From: Pseudoflavonifractor sp050943825
GTDB taxonomy: Bacteria; Bacillota; Clostridia; Oscillospirales; Oscillospiraceae
Assembly (NCBI RefSeq): GCF_050943825.1
Contig: NZ_JBMNPX010000013.1
Location: 12,763-76,762 of the forward strand
Length of the DNA stretch: 64,000 nucleotides
Direction: 5' to 3'
The position numbers were made by a program, and so were the translations under genes. Position 1 is the first letter of the stretch. Every line of letters begins with the position of its first letter. A model generated the notes under the pieces. That model worked only from the letters and a program-made list of their open reading frames with translations. It searched no databases and had not been told where the DNA came from. This document shows positions 43,301-52,284 of the stretch, in pieces.

Positions 43301-44185
43301 TTATAAAGGTAGAGAGGCGGGGTCAATGCCGTAAATCTGGACCACCTCCAGAAGGGGGCTTTCGGCCAGGTCCAGCACGGTGACAATCTTGCCGCCGTCC
43401 GAGTCCAGGTCCACGCCGAAGGCCTGCCAGGCGTACCAGGGGAGATAAGCACACTGGGCTTTGAGGGCGCTGTCCGGGTCGGGGGCCTTGGGACCGAAGA
43501 TGCCGGAGAGCAGGCTGTACGGAATCCCGTCCAGATGCTCCAGGGCGAACTGGACCACCTGCTGTCTGGTCTCAGCGTCGGCGTCCTTTACCCGCAGGAC
43601 CATGAAGTTGGAGTAGGTGCGCCAGTGCTGGGCGTTGACCTGGGCGCTGTCGCTGCCAAGAACGACCGCCTCCAGGGTGATACCCAGCTGGGGGTCCACC
43701 ACCAGGGAGGCGTGGCCGTGCCGCCAGCCGTATGTATGGGTGGAGAAGGAGAGAATGATGTCGCCGGGCTCCAGGGGAGCCAGCGGCACCGAGTAGACCG
43801 GGTTTCCGTCGGCGTCCCGCAGCCGGTCCTCCTTGGTGATGGGAGGCAGGTCGAGGCACACCGGCGTCTGCTCTGCAAAGAAGCCCGCCTGGGTCTCCAG
43901 AATCTGCTCCACACCCTGGCTGCCCTGGGAGAGCAGCGCGTCCACCGCCGGTCGGGCCAGACCGGTCTGGAAAAAGATTGTCTCATAGTCCTCGTCGTCC
44001 AGGGAATCCTGTTCCAGGATGGGGGAGAGGTCTATTTGCTCATAGTCCGAGGAAAAGTACGGGTCCCGGTGGGCCCAGAAGGTCTGGAGCAGGGCGTTGA
44101 GACCAAAGAATATGACTACGATGGCCACGGGAACCGCCGCCCACAGCCATCGGCGGCGCTTTTTCCCGGTTGATTTTGTCTGCAT
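43301..44185 (-). CDS. Membrane-anchored permuted NlpC/P60 (YiiX-like) protein
   Basis: The 294 residues have a basic N terminus and a membrane helix (about residues 13-33), then a domain outside the membrane. The block GDIILSFSTHTYGWRHGHASLVVD and the later KAQCAYLPWYAWQAFG give the His-first, Cys-last order of permuted papain-like NlpC/P60 hydrolases. Such enzymes act on peptides, lipids or wall material. The ATG at 44185 is preferred to a GTG two codons upstream; neither has a strong site. Confidence 0.75.
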   Translation of the reverse strand: MQTKSTGKKRRRWLWAAVPVAIVVIFFGLNALLQTFWAHRDPYFSSDYEQIDLSPILEQDSLDDEDYETIFFQTGLARPAVDALLSQGSQGVEQILETQAGFFAEQTPVCLDLPPITKEDRLRDADGNPVYSVPLAPLEPGDIILSFSTHTYGWRHGHASLVVDPQLGITLEAVVLGSDSAQVNAQHWRTYSNFMVLRVKDADAETRQQVVQFALEHLDGIPYSLLSGIFGPKAPDPDSALKAQCAYLPWYAWQAFGVDLDSDGGKIVTVLDLAESPLLEVVQIYGIDPASLPL

Positions 44186-44272
44186 ATACACTCACCAATC
44201 TTTCATAGGACAGGGGTCGCACCTCATAGGATTATATATCAAATTCCGCGATTTGAAAATGGGGGAACGGCC

Positions 44273-44557
44273 ATGAAGAGCAGAATCGCCGATCTGCGGT
44301 GCAAGGAGATCATCAATGTGACCGACGGCAGCCGCTTCGGGTATGTGGGAGATGTGGAGGTGGATCTGGATACCGGCCAGATCTGCGCGCTGGTGGTGCC
44401 GGGGCGGCTGCGGCTGTTCGGCCTGCTGGGCAGGGAGGAGGATCGGATCTTTCCCTGGGACTCGGTGCGCCGGTTCGGGGAGGACATTATCCTGGTGGAG
44501 TCGGGCGCACTGCGTGCCGGGCGTGAGGAACGCCGTCGCAGCAGGCGGGAGGGATAG
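44273..44557 (+). CDS. YlmC/YmxH-family sporulation protein
   Basis: The 94 residues form a PRC-barrel-like protein: RIADLRCKEIINVTDGSRFGYVGDVEVDLDTGQICALVVPG, followed by a strand-rich part and a basic Arg-rich tail. The family is linked to sporulation in Bacilli and Clostridia, often near sigG or sigE, without a known reaction. Here it stands alone upstream of rpsB. Confidence 0.88.
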   Translation: MKSRIADLRCKEIINVTDGSRFGYVGDVEVDLDTGQICALVVPGRLRLFGLLGREEDRIFPWDSVRRFGEDIILVESGALRAGREERRRSRREG

Positions 44558-44608
44558 AAAAAAATCCTGTAAAATCCGCATTTTATAAAATAAAAATGGA
44601 AATTATAC

Positions 44609-44637
44609 TTGCAATCCGCAAAACCCTATGATAAAAT
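44609..44637 (+). promoter_or_regulatory. Promoter of rpsB-tsf
   Basis: TTGCAA (44609-44614) and TAAAAT (44632-44637) are 17 bases apart in a strongly AT-rich stretch. The leader to rpsB is about 120 bases and may carry the S2 autoregulatory structure known in other bacteria, which I could not confirm. Confidence 0.7.
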
Positions 44638-44760
44638 ACTCTAGCTGTGTAAAAGCACAGTATTACGCACACCGTTGTGACGGAGCGCCTTGTGCCCCAT
44701 GGGCTGGCGGGCTCCGGATGAACTGGTGGAGGTAATAACTATAAAGGAGGAAACAAAACT

Positions 44761-45486
44761 ATGGCAGTCGTATCTATGAAGCAGCTCCTGGAGGCCGGTG
44801 TCCACTTTGGTCACCAGACCCGCCGCTGGAACCCCAAGATGGCCGCTTACATCTACACCGAGCGTAACGGCATCTACATCATCGACCTGCAGAAGACCGT
44901 GAAGAAGCTGGAGGAGGCCTACAACTTCGTCCGTGAGCTGGCTCAGAACGGTCAGACTCTGCTCTTCGTGGGCACCAAGAAGCAGGCTCAGGAGGCCATC
45001 AAGGAAGAGGCCGGCCGCTGCGGCGGTTACTATGTGAACGCCCGTTGGCTGGGCGGCATGCTCACCAACTTCAAGACCATGCGCGGCCGTGTGGACCGTC
45101 TCAACCAGCTGAAGAAGATGCAGGAGGACGGTACCTTCGACATGCTCCCCAAGAAGGAAGTCATGAAGCACCTGGGCGAGATCGCCAAGCTGGAGAAGTA
45201 CCTGGGCGGCGTCGTGGAGATGAAGAAGCTCCCCGGTGCTCTGTTCGTGGTTGACCCCCGCAAGGAGCGCAACGCCATCAACGAGGCCCGCAAGCTGAAC
45301 ATCCCCATCGTGGCCATCGTGGATACCAACTGCGATCCCGACGAGATCGACTATGTCATCCCCGGCAACGATGACGCCATCCGAGCCATCAAGCTGATCT
45401 CTTCCGTCATGGCCAACGCCATCATGGAGGGCAAGCAGGGTCAGGATGCCCCCGAGGAGAAGACCGAGGAGACCGTGGCTGAGTAA
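44761..45486 (+). CDS. rpsB: 30S ribosomal protein S2
   Basis: S2 binds late to the small subunit head and contacts S1 or mRNA. The 241 residues are typical: MKQLLEAGVHFGHQTRRWNPKM, IIDLQKT, RWLGGMLTNFKT, LPGALFVVDPRKE and VAIVDTNCDPDEIDYVIPGNDDA. A strong AAAGGAGG site precedes it. Codon use is highly biased. Confidence 0.98.
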   Translation: MAVVSMKQLLEAGVHFGHQTRRWNPKMAAYIYTERNGIYIIDLQKTVKKLEEAYNFVRELAQNGQTLLFVGTKKQAQEAIKEEAGRCGGYYVNARWLGGMLTNFKTMRGRVDRLNQLKKMQEDGTFDMLPKKEVMKHLGEIAKLEKYLGGVVEMKKLPGALFVVDPRKERNAINEARKLNIPIVAIVDTNCDPDEIDYVIPGNDDAIRAIKLISSVMANAIMEGKQGQDAPEEKTEETVAE

Positions 45487-45509
45487 GCCATTTCCCACTG
45501 CGGACTTTG

Positions 45510-45537
45510 GAGCGCCCGCCCAGGCGGGCGGGCGCTC
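45510..45537 (+). terminator. Hairpin between rpsB and tsf
   Basis: An 11-bp perfect stem (45510-45520 with 45527-45537) with CTTCATATT after it; likely a partial terminator or mRNA stabiliser within the operon. Confidence 0.6.
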
Positions 45538-45573
45538 TTCATATTCATTATACAAATGTGGAGGTAACTTATT

Positions 45574-46491
45574 ATGGCTTTTACCGCGAAAGACGTGCAG
45601 GCTCTGCGCGAGATGACCGGCGTTGGCATGATGGACTGCAAGAAGGCCCTGACCGCTTCCGACGGCGATATGGACAAGGCTGTGGAGTTCCTGCGTGAGA
45701 AGGGTCTGGCCGCTTCCCAGAAGAAGGCCGGCCGCATCGCCGCTGAGGGCATGGCTTACGCCGCTGTGATCGACGGCGTGGGCGTTGTGGTCGAGGTCAA
45801 CGCCGAGACCGACTTCGTGGCCAAGAACGAGAAGTTCGTCAACTTCGTCAAGGGCGTGGCCGCCACCGTGGCCGCCAACAAGCCCGCCGACCTGGATGCC
45901 CTGATGGCCTGCAAGTTTGAGGGCACCGAGATGACCGTCACCGAGCAGCAGCAGGAGATGGTGCTGGTCATCGGCGAGAACATCAAGGTTCGCCGCTTCC
46001 ACTTCTACACCGAGGGCGTTTCCGTGCCCTACATCCACGCTGGCGGCAAGATCGGCGTGCTGGTCAACCTGGAGACCAGCCTGACTGCCGAGCAGGTGGA
46101 GACCACCGGTAAGGACGTGGCCATGCAGATCGCCGCTCTGAATCCCCGCTTCTGGGACAAGAGCCAGGTGGATCAGGCCACTCTGGACGAGGAGAAGAAG
46201 ATCATGATGGTCCAGATGGCCAATGATCCCAAGATGGCCTCCAAGCCCGAGCAGGTCCGTGAGAAGATCGTCATGGGCAAGCTGAACAAGTTCTACGAGG
46301 AGAACTGCCTGCTCCAGCAGGCGTTCGTGAAGGACGGCTCCGTGACCGTGGAGCAGTATGTTGCTCAGAGCGCCAAGGCTCTGGGCGGCACCATCACCTT
46401 CAAGGACGCCGTCCGCTTCGAGAAGGGCGAGGGCATCGAGAAGAAGCAGGAGAACTTCGCCGAGGAGATCGCCAAGCAGCTGGGCAAGTAA
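45574..46491 (+). CDS. tsf: Elongation factor Ts
   Basis: EF-Ts exchanges GDP for GTP on EF-Tu. The 305 residues open with the UBA-like domain VQALREMTGVGMMDCKKALTASDGD, then GVGVVVEVNAETDFVAKNEKF and the coiled-coil region toward the C terminus. Gene order and bias are typical. It is the last host gene before the foreign island. Confidence 0.98.
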   Translation: MAFTAKDVQALREMTGVGMMDCKKALTASDGDMDKAVEFLREKGLAASQKKAGRIAAEGMAYAAVIDGVGVVVEVNAETDFVAKNEKFVNFVKGVAATVAANKPADLDALMACKFEGTEMTVTEQQQEMVLVIGENIKVRRFHFYTEGVSVPYIHAGGKIGVLVNLETSLTAEQVETTGKDVAMQIAALNPRFWDKSQVDQATLDEEKKIMMVQMANDPKMASKPEQVREKIVMGKLNKFYEENCLLQQAFVKDGSVTVEQYVAQSAKALGGTITFKDAVRFEKGEGIEKKQENFAEEIAKQLGK

Positions 46492-46544
46492 TTGTGTACT
46501 TGTCCCCCCGCAAACAAGCACATTGTCCCGAAATAATGACTCAC

Positions 46545-46587
46545 AAAAGAGTCCGAGGAAATTCGTTTCCCCGGGCTCTTTTTTTAT
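46545..46587 (+). terminator. Terminator of rpsB-tsf
   Basis: AAAAGAG-T-CCG and CGG-GCTCTTTT arms form an imperfect stem followed by seven T. The foreign island begins just after it. Confidence 0.82.
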
Positions 46588-46937
46588 TTCTTTTCTGTTT
46601 TTAGCCCGGGCTTTGGATTGATTTGGAACTAATTTGGAACTTTTTTCGAAAAAGATGGGGCCAGCAGCTTGTGGTCAAAATGGTTGGACAAACGACTGTT
46701 TTGGATGGGATGACCACATGGTATCTAAGGGAAATGGCATTTAACTCAAAAAATTGACAGCGAAATTTGAATTAAATGAAAAATTTGCGGATAGAATCAT
46801 CAGATTTTTGATCTAATTCAATTTTTGGATGCAAAATTTTGAGTTAATTCAAAGAATAAAGATAAAAATTTGCTGATAAAGAAAACTGATGGAGATATAA
46901 GCCACTGGGGAGACAACTATTTAGGGAGGAAAGACGC
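46588..46937. other. AT-rich left end region of the Tn7-like element, with repeated sites
   Basis: No gene is seen. An 11-bp perfect inverted repeat (46741-46751 with 46837-46847) and four variants of a TTAAYTCAA motif (46741, 46767 inverted, 46813, 46844) lie within about 110 bases. TGTGGTCA at 46670-46677 and its inverse at 46711-46718 form another pair. Clustered short repeats are typical of TnsB binding at Tn7-like ends, but I could not fix the exact terminus or a target duplication. Confidence 0.45.
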
Positions 46938-47321
46938 ATGGAACGCTTAGGAGAACGCACACGGGATATCCGATTTTATAGTCCCAAAAACAACGAGGTC
47001 GTGTGCCTCCACAGCAAGTGGGCCAGGGACTATGCCAAATGGCTGGAAGAGCAGCCGTGGGTGCAGAGTTATCAAGCCGGCTGTCCTTTGGATGCCGATA
47101 TCATTAGCCGCATATCACGGGCAGGCATACGCACGGACTATCTGCAGACCGGGTGGGCTACTGATTTTGTTATCCAGTATGCAGACGGCCACAAAGGGGT
47201 ACGAGAGTTCATTCGCTGGAAGCAGCTAAAGAAAAAAGCCTATATGGAACGCCTGGAGCTATCCCGCAGATACTGGGCGGTGACCGACACGGAGTGGATG
47301 GTGGTGATCGTGGATGGATAG
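46938..47321 (+). CDS. tnsA: TnsA-like protein with apparent loss of catalytic residues
   Basis: In Tn7, TnsA cuts the 5' ends so that the element moves by cut and paste. The 127 residues align by eye with the nuclease domain only: LHSKWARDYAKWLEEQPWVQSYQ, ATDFVIQYADG, VREFIRWKQ and a final strand MVVIVDG. The family Glu of S-x-x-E-R-D is Ala29, and the E/Q-x-K motif reads E-F-I (residues 90-92), although Asp76 remains. It also lacks the C-terminal DNA-binding domain of long TnsA. Ribosome site GGAGG precedes it; the end overlaps tnsB by 8 bases. Confidence 0.75.
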   Translation: MERLGERTRDIRFYSPKNNEVVCLHSKWARDYAKWLEEQPWVQSYQAGCPLDADIISRISRAGIRTDYLQTGWATDFVIQYADGHKGVREFIRWKQLKKKAYMERLELSRRYWAVTDTEWMVVIVDG

Positions 47322-49032
47322 ACCACTGCGTTTTGTATGTCGGCTTGGTGTCGTTTTCCGGGTCCTGATAGAAACTCCATCTGGTTGCTGGCTCATTGAT
47401 TGTAACGGGCCCTCTCCCCCATTTTTTGAGGCCGACCTGCACAGGTATGAGCGTGTACCAGCGCCGGATAGTTGGATGGAAGATCACACTATAACACCGG
47501 CTCAGGTGGTCCGCCTGAAGATGATCCAACCGTTGCTTGATTGCACTGATTGTATCTCGGACAAGTCCTTGCGTTACCAGATGGCGGCAGAGATAGCACA
47601 ACAGAATCAAACCACCACACGCCGCATTCTACGCTTGTATTATAGGTATCTGGCCACAGGACGACTCATGCAAAAACGGAAGCAACAGATTAGCGAGAGC
47701 AACCAAATCATGGCGCGAGCCATCCGGCGGTATTACTATGGCTCCAAACGCTTATCCCTACGGGCTGCCTACGAGATGATGATGCTTGAGGATTATGTGG
47801 GCCATAATGGAGAGTTTGATAGTGATGCCCCCACATGGTCGCAGTTCCGGCACTACTACTATGATAAGGGATACCACAAGAATCCACAGAAAGTCATAGC
47901 TCGGGAAGGACTGACCAAATATCAGAGAGACCATCGGCCTGCATGGGGTTCCTCTGCTGGATGGCGGCCGCAGCCAGGATCGTATCAAATGGACGCCACA
48001 CAGGCGGATATCTATCTGGTGTCCAGGAAGGATCGATCCATCGTGGTGGGCAGACCGTACATCTATATGGCAGTAGATACAGCCACCCACTTAATCGCCG
48101 GTGTCTATGTCGGATTTGACTGCGATGAGACTGCAGTGATGGCTTGTATCGCTCAGGCCACTATGGATAAGGTGGAGTACTGTGCTCGCTATGGAATCGA
48201 GATTACACCAGAGCAATGGCCCTCAGTGGGGATGCCAACGGAGATTATCACAGATCAGGGGCGAGAATTTTTGGGTCCCCGCATGTCGGAACTATGCCGT
48301 CGGTACGGACTGGAAGTACTGACCTTACCGCCGTTTAGACCGGATCAAAAGGGTTGTGTAGAGAAGTCAATCGACCTGCTTCAGCAGCGGTATAAACCAC
48401 TATTACGAGGTAAAGGAGTCATTGAGGATGATGCCCAGGAACGATGGGCCACGGATTACCGGACACAGGCTGTGTTGGATTTAGACGATTTTACCCGAAT
48501 CGTCATCCACTCCGTACTGTATCTTAACAGCGGGCGGCTTGTCGATGGCAAGACTCCAGCTAAAAGATGGCTTGAGATCTCCCCCAGACTGATGACGGTG
48601 GACATGGAAGAGCTTCACATCCAAACACTACCCCGGGATACCGCAAAACTAACCCGTAAAGGGATTCGGGTCAACCGCATGTGGTATGGCCCGGATGATG
48701 CGACCGGGTTGATCATTGGAGATAGCTATACGATTGCTTATAATCCAGCAGATTTGCGTCGTATCCATATCATCCTGGCTGACGGGATCTGCCCATGCCA
48801 TGCAGTTGAGATTGGCCAGCCGCTCTCTGTTTGTGAGGTTGATGCAGCACATGAAGCAGCTAAGAAGAGCAGGGGAGTGGCCCGAGCAAAAGAGACGGCA
48901 TCAAGTATCGCCGCCACCCAGGCCATCCGAGCCATCATTGAGCACGCCGATGAACACAAGGAACCTATCCGTCAAGTCGATGGCAACACAATCAAGCACG
49001 ACCAAATCACAGAGAGGGGGCGGCTGACATGA
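47314..49032 (+). CDS. tnsB: TnsB-like DDE transposase
   Basis: TnsB carries out 3'-end cleavage and strand transfer. The 572 residues have N-terminal DNA-binding helices (about 60-145), and the integrase core with the DDE triad: Asp227 in YQMDAT, Asp314 in IITDQG and Glu350 in GCVEKSID. A beta-barrel and basic C-terminal tail follow, the tail being the usual contact to TnsC. It overlaps both tnsA and tnsC by a few bases. Base use is less GC-rich than host genes, a sign of transfer. Confidence 0.93.
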   Translation: MDRPLRFVCRLGVVFRVLIETPSGCWLIDCNGPSPPFFEADLHRYERVPAPDSWMEDHTITPAQVVRLKMIQPLLDCTDCISDKSLRYQMAAEIAQQNQTTTRRILRLYYRYLATGRLMQKRKQQISESNQIMARAIRRYYYGSKRLSLRAAYEMMMLEDYVGHNGEFDSDAPTWSQFRHYYYDKGYHKNPQKVIAREGLTKYQRDHRPAWGSSAGWRPQPGSYQMDATQADIYLVSRKDRSIVVGRPYIYMAVDTATHLIAGVYVGFDCDETAVMACIAQATMDKVEYCARYGIEITPEQWPSVGMPTEIITDQGREFLGPRMSELCRRYGLEVLTLPPFRPDQKGCVEKSIDLLQQRYKPLLRGKGVIEDDAQERWATDYRTQAVLDLDDFTRIVIHSVLYLNSGRLVDGKTPAKRWLEISPRLMTVDMEELHIQTLPRDTAKLTRKGIRVNRMWYGPDDATGLIIGDSYTIAYNPADLRRIHIILADGICPCHAVEIGQPLSVCEVDAAHEAAKKSRGVARAKETASSIAATQAIRAIIEHADEHKEPIRQVDGNTIKHDQITERGRLT

Positions 49033-50357
49033 GCAAATATCCAACAGGTCATACGGTCGGGGCTGTCTACAATGGAAACAGCGGAAACCCATACCTGGCA
49101 GCCATGCCGGACATGCTGTCACCGGAGCAATTTTTGCAAGCCGTTGCAAGCTACCCACCTATCCCACACGACTTAGCAAAAATGTCGTCCGAGGAGCGCC
49201 GGGGGCTGCTACCATCACTCTCCTCCATCTATGTACCGATGCCGTTCCAGTATGCCATCTATGACACGCTATACCGGGCGATTGCCACGACATACCGTAC
49301 AGCTGATGTGGTGGACTCGACCAGGGCAATCAATGCCTACTACTGTGGCCGAGACACCAACTATGCCACGCAGGCAGACAGCGGGTCAATTTTGGGAGTC
49401 CCGGGATGCGGCAAAACAGCCACCATACGCCGGTGTCTATCTACGATGCCGCAGGTAATCGATCATGTGGAGTACCAGGGACAGCCCTGTTACTGTAAGC
49501 AAGTGCTGTGGCTCCATGTTGAATGCCCGAGTGACTGCTCTGTCAAGACTCTTGGATTCTCTGTTATGGCTGCACTTGATCGGGCTATTGGCTCACATTA
49601 TCTGGAATCGACGCAGGGACTACGGTCAGCATCTGCATCCGCCATTGCAGTACAGACAAAAATCCTGTTTACCAACCATCATGTGGGGCTATTGGTAGTC
49701 GACGAGATTCAGAACGCAGTGCTGACTGCCCGTAAAAATCGGCAGGAAAAGCCTCTGCTCCGATATCTGGTTGAGCTCACAAACGAGACAATGACCTCCA
49801 TCTATTTTGTAGGTACACCGTTGGCGGAAGAATTGTTTACTGCCCAGGAGCATCTCAAACGGCGCACCAGAGGCATCCGACTGGCACCATTTCGGCCGGA
49901 CGGGGTCTATCTTGACTTTGTACGCAAGATATGGCCCTATCAATACACCGCACAGGCGGCACCGCTGACCACATCCATCGGCAATAAGCTGTACGATTGC
50001 AGCGGCGGTATCCCGGCCTATGTGATTAAAATCTTTGCTGAGGCGCAGGCACAGGCCTTACTTATTGGCTGTAGCTCTATCAACGAAAAAGTGATCCAGC
50101 GGGCGGTCGATCTGTTGGCCATTAAGGTGCCCAGGACCTATGCGGCCGGAACTCATATCTCAGATTTTGAAATCGGGATGGATCCACCAGCGCCACCGTT
50201 GGAGCAAGAAGAAGTGCCACGGCAATACGCAAACAAAAGAGGACGCAAGGCAGCACAGCGGGATGATGGAGACCTGCTTATGGCGTACAACAAGAGTATT
50301 GACCTTGAGGCACACCTAAAGGAAAACGGATATCTGGAGGCGGATTATCATGGGTAA
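49029..50357 (+). CDS. tnsC: TnsC-like AAA+ ATPase, target selector
   Basis: TnsC forms ATP-dependent filaments on target DNA and links the target-choosing protein to TnsB. The 442 residues contain Walker A GVPGCGKT (123-130) and Walker B LLVVDEIQN (221-229), then sensor motifs (YFVGTPLAEELF). The N-terminal YPTGHTV... tail and Lys/Arg-rich C-terminal part could contact TniQ and TnsA/TnsB. The start overlaps the tnsB stop. Confidence 0.92.
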   Translation: MSKYPTGHTVGAVYNGNSGNPYLAAMPDMLSPEQFLQAVASYPPIPHDLAKMSSEERRGLLPSLSSIYVPMPFQYAIYDTLYRAIATTYRTADVVDSTRAINAYYCGRDTNYATQADSGSILGVPGCGKTATIRRCLSTMPQVIDHVEYQGQPCYCKQVLWLHVECPSDCSVKTLGFSVMAALDRAIGSHYLESTQGLRSASASAIAVQTKILFTNHHVGLLVVDEIQNAVLTARKNRQEKPLLRYLVELTNETMTSIYFVGTPLAEELFTAQEHLKRRTRGIRLAPFRPDGVYLDFVRKIWPYQYTAQAAPLTTSIGNKLYDCSGGIPAYVIKIFAEAQAQALLIGCSSINEKVIQRAVDLLAIKVPRTYAAGTHISDFEIGMDPPAPPLEQEEVPRQYANKRGRKAAQRDDGDLLMAYNKSIDLEAHLKENGYLEADYHG

Positions 50358-50411
50358 CCCAAAACTGCACTGGGTCCCTGTTGCGCTTGCACATTTGATG
50401 GGGTTGCGCCG

Positions 50412-51644
50412 ATGCTGACCTATTTTCCCACGCCCTACCCCGGGGAATGGTGGTACTCCGTCCTCTGCCGCTACCATGTGCGATCCGGGCATTCCAAGCA
50501 CGCAACCACTATCAGTGAGCTATACGGTGGCCGGCCTATGGTGCATGGCAGGCTTGTCCCTGGAGGCGACTGCGCCGCCATCTTGTCCAACTTGCCTTCT
50601 GGAGTACAGTCGATCGATGATGTACTTCAAAACCATACTCTACTACCGTACTATACAAGATTTTTTCCAACGGACAAAAAACGGCAGGTATGGGAGGCAT
50701 TACGGGTAGGCCGTGGATCAGGCATCACCAGTGTGCGGACGCAGATGCCAGACGGCGTGGAGGGGCTCAAGTACTGCCCCACCTGTTATCTCTTGGATAC
50801 AGAAAAATATGGGGAGGCATATTGGCACAGAGTGCATCAGATCCCCCTCTTGGGCTACTGCCCGATGCACAAGATCCCACTTGTTACTTTGCCCATCAAA
50901 TTTTCGAGGTTGTCTGAGGTGTTTCTCCCACTCGGTTCTGTTCACTGTCAGGAAACTGTAACAGAAGGTACTGAGCCTTCGATAGAGCTACTGACGGACA
51001 TCCTTGCGGCACTGCTATACGGAGACTATGCCCCAACGGTTGGATACAACAATCTGCATACCGCATTGATCAACGCAGGATATGGAGTGGACAAGATCAG
51101 CAAGTATCAGACCATGAGTGTTGCTAAAATCCAGCAAGCAGCCAGGAAGTATTATGGAATACAGATCTATGAGCAGTACTTTGCCAGCTTGTCTGCTGCT
51201 GTACTATCACGGCTCATAAATTGGAAGCTATCATCACCAGAGCGGTATGCACTACTCGCTGTGATGGTTGGAATGGATGCAGAGGCACTATTTGGCCCAA
51301 GGCTCGATGCTGCGGATCTTCTGCTGGAGCAGTTGCTGCGTTATAAGGAGACCGGCATTGTATATGGCAAAAAAGATCTGGCCGCAAAGATGGGTATACA
51401 GCCTGGACAGTTGGACTCCCTTGCGCAAAAGTATAATATACAACCCTTTTGGCGGCAGATCCGGCAGGAGCGCAACCGGTGTATCCGGTTGTTGCTAACA
51501 GACAATGAGTATGATCTTATCGCACAAGCAGCGAAAGAAAACGGCAACACACAGCTTGCTGTGTTCGTGCGAACAATCATCTTGGATGTTTTACAAAACA
51601 AGGAGGAATATAAATGCGACCGAAAGAGCACCGGCAAATTGTGA
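50412..51644 (+). CDS. tniQ: TniQ/TnsD-family target-site protein
   Basis: TniQ/TnsD proteins bring the transposon to its site. The 410 residues open LTYFPTPYPGEWWYSVLCRYHVRSGH, the standard TniQ start, and hold a zinc motif C-P-T-C...H...C-P-M-H (about residues 116-155). The C-terminal half is longer than a minimal TniQ (helical, with KTGIVYGKKDLAAKMG-type segments, here ETGIVYGKKDLAAKMG), like a DNA-binding TnsD. This suggests it reads a fixed attachment site, and insertion downstream of tsf fits a safe-site preference. No good ribosome site is visible, so coupling to tnsC is likely. Confidence 0.88.
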   Translation: MLTYFPTPYPGEWWYSVLCRYHVRSGHSKHATTISELYGGRPMVHGRLVPGGDCAAILSNLPSGVQSIDDVLQNHTLLPYYTRFFPTDKKRQVWEALRVGRGSGITSVRTQMPDGVEGLKYCPTCYLLDTEKYGEAYWHRVHQIPLLGYCPMHKIPLVTLPIKFSRLSEVFLPLGSVHCQETVTEGTEPSIELLTDILAALLYGDYAPTVGYNNLHTALINAGYGVDKISKYQTMSVAKIQQAARKYYGIQIYEQYFASLSAAVLSRLINWKLSSPERYALLAVMVGMDAEALFGPRLDAADLLLEQLLRYKETGIVYGKKDLAAKMGIQPGQLDSLAQKYNIQPFWRQIRQERNRCIRLLLTDNEYDLIAQAAKENGNTQLAVFVRTIILDVLQNKEEYKCDRKSTGKL

Positions 51645-51916
51645 GAGCAGTCCTGGAAAAGGAAGAAAAAGAACGCGAGCAGGAGATTGCGAGCATGATG
51701 CCAAGATTACGCAATTTAGTGGATGACTCCACCTTTATTACGAGAGTGGAAAGTGGCACATCTGCATTGCTAGCACTGTACATCCTGTGTACCAGTCACA
51801 ATATCAATACCGTTGAGTATTATCAGGACATCAAGACCCGCTTGATGCGTCTGATCGATGAGCTGCAGGGCGATATGCTGCGAAAATTCCCTCCTCAAGG
51901 TTCAACGGAGGCCTAA
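51614..51916 (+). CDS. Small unknown protein A in the Tn7-like operon
   Basis: The start overlaps the tniQ end by 31 bases and has AAGGAGG before it. The 100 residues are helical with a charged N terminus (EKEEKEREQEIASMMPRLRNL). A conserved block near residues 50-90 (SALLALYILCTSHNINTVEYYQDIKTRLMRLIDELQGDMLR) is repeated in the next gene, showing that the two are paralogues. No family is known to me. Tight packing suggests a job in transposition or its control. Confidence 0.75.
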   Translation: MRPKEHRQIVRAVLEKEEKEREQEIASMMPRLRNLVDDSTFITRVESGTSALLALYILCTSHNINTVEYYQDIKTRLMRLIDELQGDMLRKFPPQGSTEA

Positions 51917-51918
51917 GT

Positions 51919-52284
51919 ATGGACAAGTATCGAAAGATTTTGAAAGAAGTCAGAGAAAAATGCGAGAAAAAAGATCAGCTGAAAACGGCAGAGGGCATCG
52001 CAGAGACTATGTGTCTGTCGGTCGATGAGAGTCCGTACATGATTGCCATGGGGGACGGGGCGGCAGCAGTTGCAGCCATGTATACCCTGTGTGTGGAGGA
52101 TGGACTCAACACCGTAATGGAGTACTTGGAACTTAAAGATCGCCTTGACGGATTGATGAGTGATATGCACGACAAGATGCGGGCGATATACCCAGTACCT
52201 GCCCGGGGGAGTCAGGGAACAAGTCCACGCCGTGCATTGGCACTGATACGGACCAGGAGGAGTCGCCATGATATGGATGGATAG
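51919..52284 (+). CDS. Small unknown protein B, paralogue of protein A
   Basis: The 121 residues share with protein A the layout of charged N-terminal helix, then AAAVAAMYTLCVEDGLNTVMEYLELKDRLDGLMSDMHDKMR (same spacing of Ala, Tyr/Leu, Cys, Asn-Thr-Val and the final acidic helix). The C-terminal 25 residues are basic and disordered-looking. It begins 3 bases after protein A. A and B may form a heterodimer. Function is unknown. Confidence 0.75.
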   Translation: MDKYRKILKEVREKCEKKDQLKTAEGIAETMCLSVDESPYMIAMGDGAAAVAAMYTLCVEDGLNTVMEYLELKDRLDGLMSDMHDKMRAIYPVPARGSQGTSPRRALALIRTRRSRHDMDG

